Of a stretch of 64,000 bases of DNA, positions 11,420-22,635 are shown piece by piece (the stretch's first letter is position 1; every line of letters begins with the position of its first letter). The stretch lies in assembly GCA_034509735.1 (NCBI GenBank), contig JACGWO010000004.1, positions 22,053,395 to 22,117,394 on the forward strand, given 5' to 3'. The position numbers were made by a program, and so were the translations under genes. Source of the DNA: Sesamum alatum. Lineage: Eukaryota; Streptophyta; Magnoliopsida; Lamiales; Pedaliaceae. The notes under the pieces are model-generated. The model made no database searches and was not told where the DNA came from. It saw only the letters and a program-made list of their open reading frames with translations.

Positions 11420-11511
11420 CACGAGTCGTGGTACGTTTCGGAATGAAAGAAAGCTGCATTATTGTTACGAACAAAGGAATATGATCCTGTTTCCCTGTCT
11501 CACGAGTCGTG
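11420..11511 (+). promoter_or_regulatory. Pair of palindromic leader motifs, C1
   Basis: Two copies of TCTCACGAGTCGTGG, whose core CACGAGTCGTG (11420-11430 and 11501-11511) is a perfect palindrome around a central G. Start-to-start spacing is 81 nt and the second copy ends about 359 nt before the gag ATG. The pair recurs with nearly the same spacing in C2, C3 and C4. Its role is unknown; RNA dimerisation or packaging is my inference. Confidence 0.7.
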
Positions 11512-11869
11512 GGGTCGACAATTGAGATATGATTTGGTTGATGGGTCGGGCCTAACACCGAAGTAACATGATTCGCTTGGAGTCCTCAGAATCATGTGAA
11601 AGAGGTGAGTCAAAATATCTTGGGAATCTCATTGGATGAGAATGGTATTGGATACCTCCCACAAAGCTTTTCCCATGTGAATCATAAAAGCGGGGCATGG
11701 AGAATTGCTTTTGTGGATCCCCCACTAGGAAATGGTTTCTTGAAACCCCACTTGAGAGTGGTGATCTTTCGTAGAAATAGTGGGAGGGTTAATGATTATA
11801 GACCATGTCATAAACTTGAATTAATATTACAATTCGTTTGGTAATTTCTACTTTACATTTTGAATGTAG

Positions 11870-14800
11870 ATGTCTAAGAATTCATTATCTATGATTATGG
11901 AGACTAACAAGTTTAATGGAATGAACTACAATGATTGACTGCGTAATCTGAGGATTGTCCTCGATTACGAAAACCAAGCTTATGTTCTGGATAAGCTATT
12001 TCCTGTAACCTTGCCGGAAGGTTCCTCGCAAGAAGAGCTTTTGACGTTCGAAAAATGGCATGAGGATGACCGTAAGGTACGCAGCATCATACTGGCATCC
12101 ATGACCAATGAGACCCAGAAGCAGTATGATAGGCTAGACCATGCCAGCACGATAATTCTCCACTTATAAGATATGTATGCAGTTCTGGATAGGCATATTA
12201 GATATGCAGCCACAAAAGCATTTTTCGGCACCAAGATGACTGAAGGATCCTCTGTACATGAACATAGGTTCAAGATGCTCTCCCTTGTGGAAAAACTCGA
12301 GGATCTCAAAGGTGGGCTTGATAATGATACATATATAGATGTGATCCTACAGTCTCTTCCTCCCTCTTACGACCCTTTTATCATGAATTACAACATTAAT
12401 GGGCTTGAGAAGTCCATACACAAATTGATTAACATGTTGACCCAGTTCGAAGCATGACCAAAAGGTTTGCGCCGGCGATACTGGTTAGGGAGGCTTCAAC
12501 CTCTAAGGGGAAAGGCAAGAGGGCCGAATGCTGGAAGAGGAAGAAGGGAAAGGTAAAAGCTGCTGCTAGCGCTCAGAGCGCTCTTGTTGCCCAGTGGGGA
12601 TGGGCAAAGGAAAGGGAAAGATTGGACCGCAGCAATCGAGGACAAATGATGTCTGCATGCATTGCCATGAAAAAGGGCATTAGAAGAGGGATTGCCCCAA
12701 GATCCTCTCCAATCAAGGTATGTTTGTTATTGAGGTTAATATGATTACTAATTCTTCTTCTTGGGTATTGGATACCGGCTGGGGAGCTCATATCTGCAAT
12801 GATTTGCAAGTGCTGGAAAGAAGCAGAAAGCTAAGTAGGGACGAGATCGTGCTAAGGCTAGGTGACGGCAAGGCTATTGCTGCTGAAGCTGTAGGTCTAG
12901 TCCACTTAGTTGTTAGTGATCATGTTAGGTTAGAATTAAAATATTGCTATTATGTACCTAGCATGATCAAGAATATCATTTCAATACTATTGTTGGACAA
13001 TGCTGGTTTTGAGCTCATGATCAATAAACACTGTTTTTATTTGATGAAGAATGGTTCTTCACATCTGCTAGGTAAACTTCATAATGGTCTTTATATTCTT
13101 CAACAATGTGATTTGATCATGACTGCTCAAAACAAACGAAAAATGGATAATCAAGAAAACACACAGATTTGGCATGCAAGGTTAGGTCACATCTCTCAGG
13201 ACAGGATTAGGAGGTTGGTGGACTCAAAGAGTCTAGAAATAGATGATTTGGACCATCTACCGGCCTGCGAGTCTTGTCTAAAAGGGAAAATGATCAAGAA
13301 GCCCTTTGTTGGACAAAGCATGCTTGCTAGTGGTCTATTGGATTTGATCCATTCATATGTCTGTCGCCCACTAAATACACAGGCCAGAGGAGGGTTTGCT
13401 TACTTCATAACTTTTACCGATAATCACTCACGGTATGGTTATGTTTACCTTATGAGGTACAAGTCTGAGGCATTTGGAAGGTTTAAAGAGTTTAGGCTTG
13501 AAGTTGAAAACCAAACTGATCGTAAAATTAAAGCCCTTCAGTCGGACTGAGGTGGTGAGTATTTGAGTGGGGAATTCTTGGATTACCTAAAAGAGAATGG
13601 GATTCTCTCTCAGTGGACTCCTCCTAGAACACCACAACTGAACGCCGTCTCTGAAAGGAGGAATCAAACCTTGTTGGACATGGTTCGATCCATTATGAGT
13701 TTTACCAAACTGCCCTTATCCTTCTTGGGTTATGCTCTTGAGACCGAGGCCAAGTTATTAAAGATGGCGCCTTCTAAGGCTATGGCCCAGACGCCATATC
13801 AGATATGGCATGGCAAGCCTGCTTCCTACAAGTACTTGAGAGTGTGGGGTAGCCCTGCATACATCAAGAGACTAGTGGGAGACAAACTAGACTCGAGGTC
13901 TAGTTTGTGCAGGTTCATGGCTTATCCTAAGGAAACTACGGGGTATTATTTTTATGATCTTTCTGAGCAAAAGGTTTTTGTCTCGAGAAATGCAATGTTC
14001 CTGGAAAAGGGTTTTCCAGCAGATACCCGTTGTGAGGAATTGCTCCTTGAGGAATCAAGTGAGGCAATACCTCAAATGGATGTAGTGACGTTATCTGCAC
14101 CTGTAGTTCCCACTGACGATATTCCTGTCCTCCGAAGATCGACTAGAGTTTTCCATCAACCTGATTGGTATGGGTTTCTGGGTCTGATCGGTCAGTTGGA
14201 CAATGTCCAAAGACCTACGGAGAAGCGATATCGGACATCGATTCGAGAAAATGGGTTGAGGCCAAGAAATCTGAAATGGACTCTATGAGTTCAAACAAGG
14301 TTTGGACCTTAGTAGATCCAAGTGTCAAGCCCGTTGGGTGTAAATGGGTCTACAAACGTAAGCTTGGAGCTGATGGGGAGGTGACTACCTTCAAGGCTAG
14401 ACCTGTAGCAATAGGTTATACTCAGCGGCATGGGGTCGATTTTGAGGAAACCTATTCGCCTGTAGCCATGGCCAAGTCAATTCGGATTATGCTTGCCATA
14501 GCTGCATGGTATAACTATGAAATATGGCAGATGGACGTGAAAACGGCCTTTCTTAATGGATTTGTTGAGGAAGAGATCTATATGGATCAGTCGGAGGGTT
14601 TCACATCTGTTGGAGAAGAGCATAAGGTCTGCCATCTCCAAAGGTCCATGTATGGTCTCAAACAAGCTTCCCGAAGTTGGAATATCCATTTTGATGAAGT
14701 CATACAGGGTTATGATTTCATCAAGAACGAGTTTGACCCTTGTGTATACAAGAAGGCCAGTGGGAGCTCGGTTGCGTTCGTAGTACTTCATGTGGATGGC

Positions 14801-15773
14801 ATCTTACTCATTGGGAATGATGTAAAGATGTTACGTGACACTAAATCATGGTTGTCCACTCAATTCTCCATGAAGGATTAGGGTGATGCTTCCCACATCC
14901 TAGGCATCAAGATTATCCGGGATAGATCTAAAAGGATGTTAGGCATGACCCAAACCTCGTAGACTGAGAAAGCCTTAAAGAGATTCAAGATGGAAAACTC
15001 CAAACGAGGATTCATTCCTATGAGGCATGGGGTTAAACTGTCCAAGAAGCAGTCTCCTAAGACTGATGAGGAAGTTAGAAGGATGTTGGACATCCCCTAT
15101 GCTTCAGCCGTAGGTAGCATACAATATGTTGTGCAATGCACAAGTCCCAATGTCGCTTTCGCTTTGAGCGTGACGAGCAGATATCAGGCTTGTGCTGGTG
15201 CGGCTCACTGGACTACAGTCAAGACAATTCTTAAGTACCTAAGAAGGACTAAAGATATGTTCTTGGTTTACGGTGGTGGAGAGTTGATTCTAGAACACTA
15301 CAGCGATGCTAGCTTCCAGTTTGATGAGGACGATGCCAGGTCTCAATCTGGATTTGTATTCAGGCTGAATGGTGGTGTGGTGGCTTGGAAAAGTTCCAAG
15401 CAGGATACCACAGCTGATTTCCACCACGAAAGCTGAGTACATAGCAGCTTCGAAAGCAGCTAAGGAGGCGGTTTAGATGAAAAATTGCATCCAAGAGAGG
15501 TGTAGTGCCTAGCATTTCCGAGCCAGTAGTTATCTTTTGTGATAACGACGGGGTTATAGCGCAAGCGAAGGAACCGAGATCTCACCACCGATCCAAATAG
15601 ATTCTTAAACGCTACCATCTGCTTAGAGAGATGGTGGGAAGAGGAGACATTCGGATGGACCGACTCACATCGGTAGAAAATACGGCAGATTCATTGACCA
15701 AGCTAGTGTTGCGAGTTGCTCATACTCAGCATCTGTGGAAGATGGGTTTGAGGTCATGACTAATTGGCTTTAG
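11870..15773 (+). pseudogene. Copia gag-pol polyprotein of C1, dead
   Basis: Domains in order: gag (from ATG 11870; RNIVLDY-like start, FGTKMTEGSSVHEH, LQSLPPSYDPFIMNYN, to about 12457), CCHC zinc knuckle (12650-12700, C-H-C with a TAG at the tryptophan codon), protease (WVLDTGWGAHICND; the DTG is kept), integrase (HARLGHIS zinc finger; FTDNHSRYGYVY; NAVSERRNQTLLD), RT (14290-14880) and RNase H to about 15773. Inactivating changes include TGA at about 11937 (NYND-stop), a frameshift near 12456, TGA at 13548, a stop after FSMKD (14879), and an RT active site altered to HVDG, losing a catalytic aspartate. Several stops are TGG-to-TAG/TGA or CGA-to-TGA, as expected from methylcytosine decay. The gene once encoded all proteins needed for the element's copying. 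Confidence 0.93.
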
Positions 15774-15788
15774 GGTCAAGTGGGAGAT

Positions 15789-16096
15789 TTTTAGAATAGG
15801 TGACCAGAAAGCCACTTAGATTGGCCTTGATGTAATCTAATTCTGACAATATCATTGTAATTGTAATATTGTTATATGAATAAAGTGAGTATTCATGTTT
15901 GGCAGTTCCATTTTTTGTGCTCGCTATTTATGTTTATTCTATTAACATCACAACAAAGCCCTTAGGCCAAACGTACAACCCATGTAGTTGGACTGCGTAT
16001 TGGATGGCGGCTATGAAACCAACTTCTAAGGGTTAGGTCTGAAACATTCCAAGTCGAGGACCTCGAGACAGGGAATGAGAGTCCTATACAGACTTT
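15789..16096 (+). mobile_element. C1 right LTR, left piece
   Basis: Starts TTTTAGAATAGGTGACC (terminal TG mutated to TT) right after the polypurine tract at 15773-15788. It is cut at CAGACTTT by insertion of C2; the last five bases ACTTT (16092-16096) are the C2 target duplication. The LTR resumes at 26244. Confidence 0.9.
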
Positions 16097-18104
16097 TGAA
16101 AGGAATCGTTGATCGTCCGGGAAATTGCGCGAATGCGGAAGCGCGGTATAAAATAAAATACGAATATTTAAAGCATGCTTTAATAAATAAAGAACACGCT
16201 CAAGGGGTGTACCCTTGAGATTCCAGGTGTTCGGTGTATCTCATGATATAAAGAACATGCAATAGTCATGGAGGCCATAGGGAGAAAAAAATAAAAGAGA
16301 CAAAAAATTAAAACGAGACCTACTCGTTGTCGTTTTCGTCTTCAACGGCTACACGCGTTGTTCCCCGTTTTGGACCAAGATCTCGTTCTTGAGACCCTCC
16401 AAATCGTGACACACGATCCACCCACGTATCTTGCACGTCGTGCTAGCAACGAACAAGTATGATTTTTGGAGTGGATGAATCAACAACACGTTATGAATTA
16501 ACGGTATTGATTCATCAATGTTCTAGTGTTCCAAGAACAAAAGAACAAGAAAATATATTTCTTGTAGAGAGAGAGGGGGCGGACGAGAGGTAAGAGGGAG
16601 AGAGACGAGTGTGTGTTGTGTGTTTGTTGGAATTTCATCATCCTTCAAAAGGTGCAAGGCTAGGGGTATATATAGAGGAAGAGTTTAATCGTCTTTAAAC
16701 TCCACCTCTTTAGAAGCTTAATTTTACTAGGATTTTGACCTAGTCAAAGTCCTAGTCAAAGTAGAATTTGACCTTGTCAAATTCAATCCTAGCCTTTGAT
16801 CTCTCCCATTAAATCTCAACCATTAATTTAATTTAATGGAATATTTAAATCCTATTAAATATTCCAAAAGGCCAAATAAATATAATAAATAAATATTAAT
16901 ACTTATTCTAGGCCCATTAAATTAATTCCCTTAATAAATCCAATTTATTAATTTAATTCCCTTTATGAAATAGAAGGAATTAATTTCTCCAAGAAAATAT
17001 AGGACCCGATTAAATCTAATTTAATCATTCCTTTACTCCAATACTTAATTCCAAATTAAATACTAAGTGTGTGTGGATAGTGTGTGACTCTTTAGGTTCA
17101 CCTTTCAGCTAGACTTGGTCAGATTCCTAGAATCCGTCCGTTACCATGGGTGGCCATCTAGCAACGGTCCATGGCACTAGAGACTAGGTGAAATAATCGG
17201 GGATGAACATTTAGGCTCTAACAGTACACTTGTCCTTCTGTCTTCGGTCTCATCACTTAGAGTCTAGGGCACGGAAAATGCAGGTACCCATTTTGGACCT
17301 AAGTGTCGGTCTGTCTTTACTAAACGCCGCAAGGGAAACCTTCCCTTCTGTTCAGTTACTGTGGCCACAGATTTTAGGGACAAGACACAGAGCATTCATG
17401 AGACTCAACTGTCAATGCCTTTTGACAGGAGACAGATCCTTTCTTGGAAACTACTGTCACTCTGTACACCCGAGCTGCACCAGACATGGCTTATGAATAC
17501 TCAAGATTATTTTTGCAACCTCTCACCATATCTAAGATACAGATCTGATGTACAGGTAAACTCAGCAGTTCCTCAAGTCAAAGGAATTGACCTGTACCGT
17601 TGAACCGGGAATACACGTCATACCTTGCTGACCATACTCAAGGTCCTCCGTAAGACGGTTCCCGCGAGTCACCTCAGTCAGCTGCTTCCTAGCATGCTGA
17701 CCCACTAACACTGCTTAGACGACCTTCGTCACCCGTCGATAAAATACGACAGCAGATACTTAGTGCAAGTCTCAAAGGGAATCCCGGTACCCATTTTCGA
17801 GATTCCTTGACTTGGAGATTTCTGGACTGATTCGGTAAGACTGATTTCATGGACCTACCTCCAAGCGTAGTCCCAGTCCCCGAAATCGATTCTCAGATAC
17901 TTAGTGCAAGTCTCAAAGGGAATCCCGGTACCCATTTGCGTAGTGAACAGATATGTAATAGCAAATATAAGTGAACGTAAACAAAGTGTTGCATATGAAC
18001 TTTCACTTCTTTATTCATAAATATTTTATCAAACACCTGAAATTGTCTAGACATAGGTTACATATTCCTGCCAAAATCGGCTTACATGGTCACCTACTCT
18101 AACA
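16097..18104 (-). mobile_element. C2 3' LTR
   Basis: 2,008 bp, TG...CA ends. TATA box TATATATA at 16667-16674 (read on the minus strand). Perfect R/U5 hairpin: arms 16199-16206 (CTCAAGGG on plus) and 16212-16219 (CCCTTGAG), 5-nt loop; on the minus strand the loop reads TACAC. It contains a local duplication: the segment ACTTAGTGCAAGTCTCAAAG occurs near 17757 and again near 17897, the second copy absent from the 5' LTR. Confidence 0.92.
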
Positions 18105-18120
18105 ATCTCCCACTTGACCT
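18105..18120 (-). promoter_or_regulatory. C2 polypurine tract
   Basis: Minus strand reads AGGTCAAGTGGGAGAT, between the pol stop codon (18121-18123) and the 3' LTR. Same sequence as in C1 and C3. Confidence 0.8.
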
Positions 18121-19674
18121 TTAAAGCCAATCGCCCATATGTCTAATCCCCATCTTCTCAAGATGTTGCGTATGAGCGCTCTGCGACATAGGCTTTGTCA
18201 GCGGATCTGCTGTGTTGTCTGCTGAGTTGACTCGGTCCACCCGGACGTCACCTTTTCCTACCATTTCTCTAAGAAGATGGTAGCGTCTAAGAATATGTTT
18301 GGAACGGTGATGAGATATCGGTTCCTTTGCTTGCGCTATTGCACCGTTGTTATCACAAAAGATGACAACAGGCTCGGCGATGCTAGGCACCACACCCAAC
18401 TCTTGGATGTAGTTTCTCATCCAAACCGCTTCCTTAGCAGCTTCTGAAGCTGCTATGTATTCAGCCTCTGTAGTGGAGTCAGCAGTGGTTGCTTGCTTGG
18501 AACTTTTCCAAGCCACTACTCCTCCACTGAGTTTGAATACGTAACCCAATTGAGACTTGGCATCATCGTCATCAAACTGGAAGCTAGCGTCGCTAAAGCC
18601 TTCCAGAATTAGTTCTCCATTGCCATAGACTAGGAACATTTCCTTAGTCCTCCTTAGGTACTTAAGGATGCCCTTAACAGCATTCCAATGTGCCTCTCCT
18701 GCGCAGGACTGATATCTGCTTGTTACGCTCAAAGCGTACGCAATGTCAGGCCTAGTGCAGTGGACTGCATATTGGATGCTACCTACGGCAGAAGCATAGG
18801 GGATGACTTTCATCCTTTCAAGTTCCTCATCAGTCTGTGGGGACTGTTTCTTGGACAACTTGATCCCATGCCTCATGGGAAGGAATCCTCGTTTGGAGTT
18901 GTCCATTCGATATCTCTTTAGGACTTTCTCCATATACGAGTTTTGGGTGAGTCCTAACATCCTTTTAGATCTGTCCTTGACAATCTGGATGCCTAGGATG
19001 TAGCAGGCTTCACCCAAGTCCTTCATGAAAAACTGGGTTGACGACCATGCTTTTGTGTTTCCTAACATTCTAATGTCATTACCAATGAGTAGAATGTCAT
19101 CCACATAAAGCACTAGGAACACTATTGAGCTCCCACTGACCCTCTTGTATACACAAGGATCGGATTCATTTTTGATGAAGTCATAACCCTGTATTACTTC
19201 ATCAAATCGAATGTTCCAACTTCGGGATGCTTGTTTGAGGCCATAGATGGACTTCTGGAGACGACAGACTTTCTGTTCTTCTCCAGTTACCGTCAAACCC
19301 TCCGGCTGATCCATATAGATCTCTTCTTCAACGAAACCGTTGAGGAAGGCCGTTTTCACGTCCATCTGCCATATCTCATAGTCATACCATGCTGCTATGG
19401 CGAGCAGGATCCGAATGGACTTAGCCATGGCTACTGGCGAGTGGGTATCCTCAAAATCGATCCCGGGTCGTTGAGTGTATCCCTTAGCAAGAAGCCTAGG
19501 CTTAAAGGTTGTGACTTCTCCATCAACGCCAAGTTTGCGCTTGTAGACCAACTTACAGCCCACTGGCTTAACACATTTCGGTGGATCTACAAGACTCCAC
19601 ACTTGGTTCTCGCTCATGGAGTCCATTTCGGCTTTCATGGCCTCAAGCCATTTCCCGGAGTCGATGTCAGACAT
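18121..19674 (-). CDS. Copia reverse transcriptase and RNase H of C2, intact reading frame
   Basis: 517 codons open from MSDIDSGKWLEAMKAEMDSM to HMGDWL-stop. This is the C-terminal part of the polyprotein rather than a true separate start. RT blocks run in order: KLVYKRKLGVDGEVTTFKPR, DFEDTHSPVA, IWQMDVKTAFLNG, YGLKQASRSWN, then the active site YVDDILLIGND with both aspartates, and KDLGEACYILGI. RNase H follows: EGFSDASFQFDDDD, TADSTTEAEYIAAS and FCDNNGAIAQAKEP. It would copy element RNA into DNA inside virus-like particles. It is separated from the integrase frame by a one-base shift near 19690. It is the best-preserved enzyme in the window and a candidate source of activity for defective relatives. 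Confidence 0.93.
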   Translation of the reverse strand: MSDIDSGKWLEAMKAEMDSMSENQVWSLVDPPKCVKPVGCKLVYKRKLGVDGEVTTFKPRLLAKGYTQRPGIDFEDTHSPVAMAKSIRILLAIAAWYDYEIWQMDVKTAFLNGFVEEEIYMDQPEGLTVTGEEQKVCRLQKSIYGLKQASRSWNIRFDEVIQGYDFIKNESDPCVYKRVSGSSIVFLVLYVDDILLIGNDIRMLGNTKAWSSTQFFMKDLGEACYILGIQIVKDRSKRMLGLTQNSYMEKVLKRYRMDNSKRGFLPMRHGIKLSKKQSPQTDEELERMKVIPYASAVGSIQYAVHCTRPDIAYALSVTSRYQSCAGEAHWNAVKGILKYLRRTKEMFLVYGNGELILEGFSDASFQFDDDDAKSQLGYVFKLSGGVVAWKSSKQATTADSTTEAEYIAASEAAKEAVWMRNYIQELGVVPSIAEPVVIFCDNNGAIAQAKEPISHHRSKHILRRYHLLREMVGKGDVRVDRVNSADNTADPLTKPMSQSAHTQHLEKMGIRHMGDWL

Positions 19675-21287
19675 CGGTTCTCCATATGTCTTAGGGTCGT
19701 TATCGAAAGATCGGTCGCTCCTAGAAAGCCATATCTCACTGGACGTCTAGACTCTCTAGTGGACCTACGGAGAACAGGAACGTTAGTGGTGACTGTGGGC
19801 GCTGACTGTATCGGAGCCGGCGGTTCAGGAACCGGGGCTGGCTGTTCCTGAGGCTGTCCTTCATGCCTAGCATGTTGGACTTCTCGATGTTGGTCAGCCC
19901 TTCGGCTATCTATCCTGAATCCTCTGAGTGAGGGTTCCGCGGCTACCTCTGATGGATGTACTCCATCACTTGATTCCTCAAGGATCAGCTCATCAAGTTG
20001 GACATCCTCTGGGAAGCCTTGCTCCAAGAATACTGCATTTCTTGAAACAAACACCTTTTGTTCCAAGGGGTCATAGAAGTAATAACCCGCAGTTTCCTTA
20101 GGGTATCCAACGAACCTGCATAAGCTAGATCTAGATTCTAGCTTATCTCCCACTAACCTCTTGACGTATGCGGGGCTACCCCACACTCTCAAGTAGTTGT
20201 AGGACGCAGGCCTGCCGTGCCATATCTCATATGGCGTTTGGGTCAATGAACTGGTAGGCGCCAAATTCAACAATTTGGCTGCCGTTTCTAGTGCATAGCC
20301 CCAAAAGGATAAGGGCAATCTGGTAAAACTCATCATGGACCGAACCATGTCCAACAGGGTTCGATTCCTCCTTTCAGAGACACCATTTAACTGTGGTGTT
20401 CCGGGAGGTGTCCATTCTGATATTATACCATGATCTTTTAGATAATCTAGGAACTCCGTACTAAGGTATTCACCGGGTTGGTTCGACCGTAGGACTTTAA
20501 TTTTGCAGTTGGTCCGGTTCTCTACTTCAAGTCTGAATTCTTTAAACCTCTCAAGAGCTTCAGACTTGTACCTCATTAGGTAAACATAACCATATCGTGA
20601 ATGATCATTGGTAAAGGTTATGAAGTAGGAGAACTTACCTCGGGCCTGCGTCCTTAGTGGTCCACATACGTCTGTATGGACCAAGTCCAACAGACCTGTG
20701 GCAAGCCTGCTTTGTCCTACAAAGGGCTTCTTGGTCATTTTCCCTCTTAGACAGGATTTACAAGTTGGTAGATCACTCAAGTCCCCAACCTCTAGGTTCT
20801 TTGAGTCTACCAACCTTTTCATCCTATCTTGGGATATGTGACCTGGCCTAGCGTGCCACAGACGTGTGTTCCCGTTATTATCTAATTTTCGTTTGTGTTG
20901 AGTGTTGAGAACGAAATTCGTTTGTTGCAAGATATAGAGCCCGTTATGTAATGTACCAAGCAGATGAGCAATTCCACACCTCATCAAATAAAAGCAATTT
21001 TTATTGATTCTAAACTCATAACCACTATTGTCCAATAATGGAATGGAAATGATGTTTTTAATCATACTAGGTACAAAATAAACTTGCTCTAAATCTATGC
21101 TAATACTATCACTAATCACTAGAGTGGGGGATCCTACTGCTTCTGCCGAGATGGGCTTGCCATTCCCAAGTTTCAGGATCATGTCCCCGCTACCCAGTTT
21201 TCTGCTTCTTTTCAACACCTGCAAGTCATTGCAAATGTGAGCTCCACAGCCGGTATCTAATACCCAAGAGGCAGAATTAGTGACCAT
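19635..21287 (-). CDS. Copia protease and integrase of C2, intact frame
   Basis: 550 codons. Protease begins with SWVLDTGCGAHICND (catalytic DTG). The integrase zinc finger shows HARPGHIS with CKSCLRGKM (H-H-C-C). The core carries LVHTDVCGPL (D), FTNDHSRYGYVY (D) and NGVSERRNRTLLD (E), so all catalytic residues are present. The C-terminal region has the GSPAYVKRLVGDKLESRSSL block and a proline-rich linker before RT. The upstream end overlaps gag in another frame (21257-21287), and the downstream end overlaps the RT frame. Both overlaps look like single-base indels in one original polyprotein, not programmed frameshifts, because C1 breaks elsewhere. Confidence 0.92.
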   Translation of the reverse strand: MVTNSASWVLDTGCGAHICNDLQVLKRSRKLGSGDMILKLGNGKPISAEAVGSPTLVISDSISIDLEQVYFVPSMIKNIISIPLLDNSGYEFRINKNCFYLMRCGIAHLLGTLHNGLYILQQTNFVLNTQHKRKLDNNGNTRLWHARPGHISQDRMKRLVDSKNLEVGDLSDLPTCKSCLRGKMTKKPFVGQSRLATGLLDLVHTDVCGPLRTQARGKFSYFITFTNDHSRYGYVYLMRYKSEALERFKEFRLEVENRTNCKIKVLRSNQPGEYLSTEFLDYLKDHGIISEWTPPGTPQLNGVSERRNRTLLDMVRSMMSFTRLPLSFWGYALETAAKLLNLAPTSSLTQTPYEIWHGRPASYNYLRVWGSPAYVKRLVGDKLESRSSLCRFVGYPKETAGYYFYDPLEQKVFVSRNAVFLEQGFPEDVQLDELILEESSDGVHPSEVAAEPSLRGFRIDSRRADQHREVQHARHEGQPQEQPAPVPEPPAPIQSAPTVTTNVPVLRRSTRESRRPVRYGFLGATDLSITTLRHMENRCLTSTPGNGLRP

Positions 21288-22170
21288 ATTAACCTCAATC
21301 GCATAAATACCTTGGTTCGAGAAGAGTTTGGGGCACTCTCTCTTCCAATGCCCTTTCTCACGACAGTTGATACATATGTATATGCCTTCAACTGTTGCTT
21401 GGAGACAACCTTTCCCTTTCCTTTGCCTTTCCCCTCTTTGGCAATGGGAACACTCTTAGTGTTCGTAGCTGTTTTTATGGCCTTTCCCTTCCCTTTCTTC
21501 TTCTTCCAACGTCCGGCCCCTTTTCCTTTCGTATTGGAAGTCGAAGCACCTCCAAACAATACTGAAGGCGTGGACTTCTTAGTCGTTGCCTCGTATTGCA
21601 CCAACATATTAATCAACTCATGAATACCCTTCTCAAGTGCGTTCATGTTGTAGTTGATGATAAATTGGTCAAAGGAGGGTGGGAGTGACTGAAGGATCAC
21701 ATCTATGTACGTTTCATTATCGAGACCTGCCTTTAGGTCCTCGAGCTTTTCCACTAGGGTAAGCATTTTAACCCCGTGCTCTTGTACAGAGGATCCTTCT
21801 GTCATTTTAGTTCCAAAGAACGCCTTGGTCGCGACATACCTAGTATGCCGATCCGGGACTGCATAACAATCCTTAAAGCGAGGCATCATGGAAGGGACAT
21901 CGTCTAGCCTTTCATATTGCTTCTGAATCTCATTGGTCATCGAAGCAAGTATGATGCTACGGACCTTCCGGTTATCCTTATGCCAAGTCTCGAACGTCTC
22001 ACGTTCTTCTGGCGTGGATCCTTCCGGCAAGGTCCTAGGGAGAGGCTCGTCCATGACGTAGCCTTGGTTCTCGTAATCTAGGACTATCCTGAGATTGCGC
22101 AACCAGTCGTTGTAATTTGTTCTATTGAATTTGTTTGTCTCAAGAATGATGGAAAGTGGGTCTTAGACAT
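21257..22170 (-). pseudogene. Copia gag of C2, two frame breaks
   Basis: Capsid/nucleocapsid part of the polyprotein. The ATG on the minus strand is at 22168-22170 (MSK...), but the gag frame (ILETNKFNRTNYNDWLRNL) is offset from it, so one base is missing in the first ten codons. The open part reads RNLRIVLDYENQGYVMDEPL, FFGTKMTEGSSVQEHGVKM, LQSLPPSFDQFIINYN and a lysine-rich tail. The CCHC knuckle CINCREKGHWKREC (about 21330-21372) is intact but in another frame from the preceding residues, giving a second break near 21375. Gag would assemble particles and bind RNA. Confidence 0.88.
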
Positions 22171-22545
22171 TTTAAATCTACATTTAGAAAACAATGCGCG
22201 ATCAGCAGAAAATAAAAGACGGTGGTTTGATAAAAATAATTAAATGCATGGTCTTCAGTCATTTAATCCTCCCACTATTTATACGAAAACACGGTACTCT
22301 CAAACGTGATTTTTGGGAAATCCTTTCCTAGTGGGCTTGGGATCCACAACGATTTTTCCCATACCCCACTTTACGATTCGCATGGAAAAGATCCTGTGGG
22401 AGGTATTCCATACCATTCTCGTTCCACGAGATTCCCAAGATTATTGCCTCACCGTTTCACATGATCCCGAGGACTCCAGGCGAATCATGCTAATTAGGCG
22501 TTAGACCCAACCCAATCGACCGAGCCACAGACCCACTGGTACCCC

Positions 22546-22635
22546 CACGACTCGTGAGACAGGTAGCAATAGCCCATTTTTCGTTCATGACATAGTGCAG
22601 CTTCCTTTAAGTACAATAACGTGCCACGACTCGTG
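22546..22635 (-). promoter_or_regulatory. Pair of palindromic leader motifs, C2
   Basis: CACGACTCGTG at 22546-22556 and 22625-22635 (79 nt apart), inside TCTCACGAGTCGTGG on the element's sense strand. The nearer copy is about 376 nt from the gag ATG. Confidence 0.7.

Larger units (their letters stand above)
7735..11869 (+). other. C1 leader (5' UTR), interrupted by a solo LTR
   Basis: Non-coding leader of about 1.9 kb after removing the 2.2-kb solo LTR. In order: a GC-rich block (7980-8150), a pyrimidine-rich stretch with GCCTTGAAATAATAAGG (about 8570-8640), the CAGGGGCGTGCTAGGC block (11140-11157), and the palindrome pair (11420-11511). All occur in the same order in C3 and C2. That is unusually long for a copia leader and suggests cis-acting functions. 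Short ORFs in it are not conserved between elements. Confidence 0.75.

Noticed and set aside
19231..19851. 206-residue plus-strand ORF
   Set aside because: Shadow of the C2 pol gene on the opposite strand.
21257..21287. Programmed frameshift between gag and pol in C2
   Set aside because: The frame change occurs inside conserved zinc-knuckle sequence, while C1 is broken at other places; random indels are simpler.
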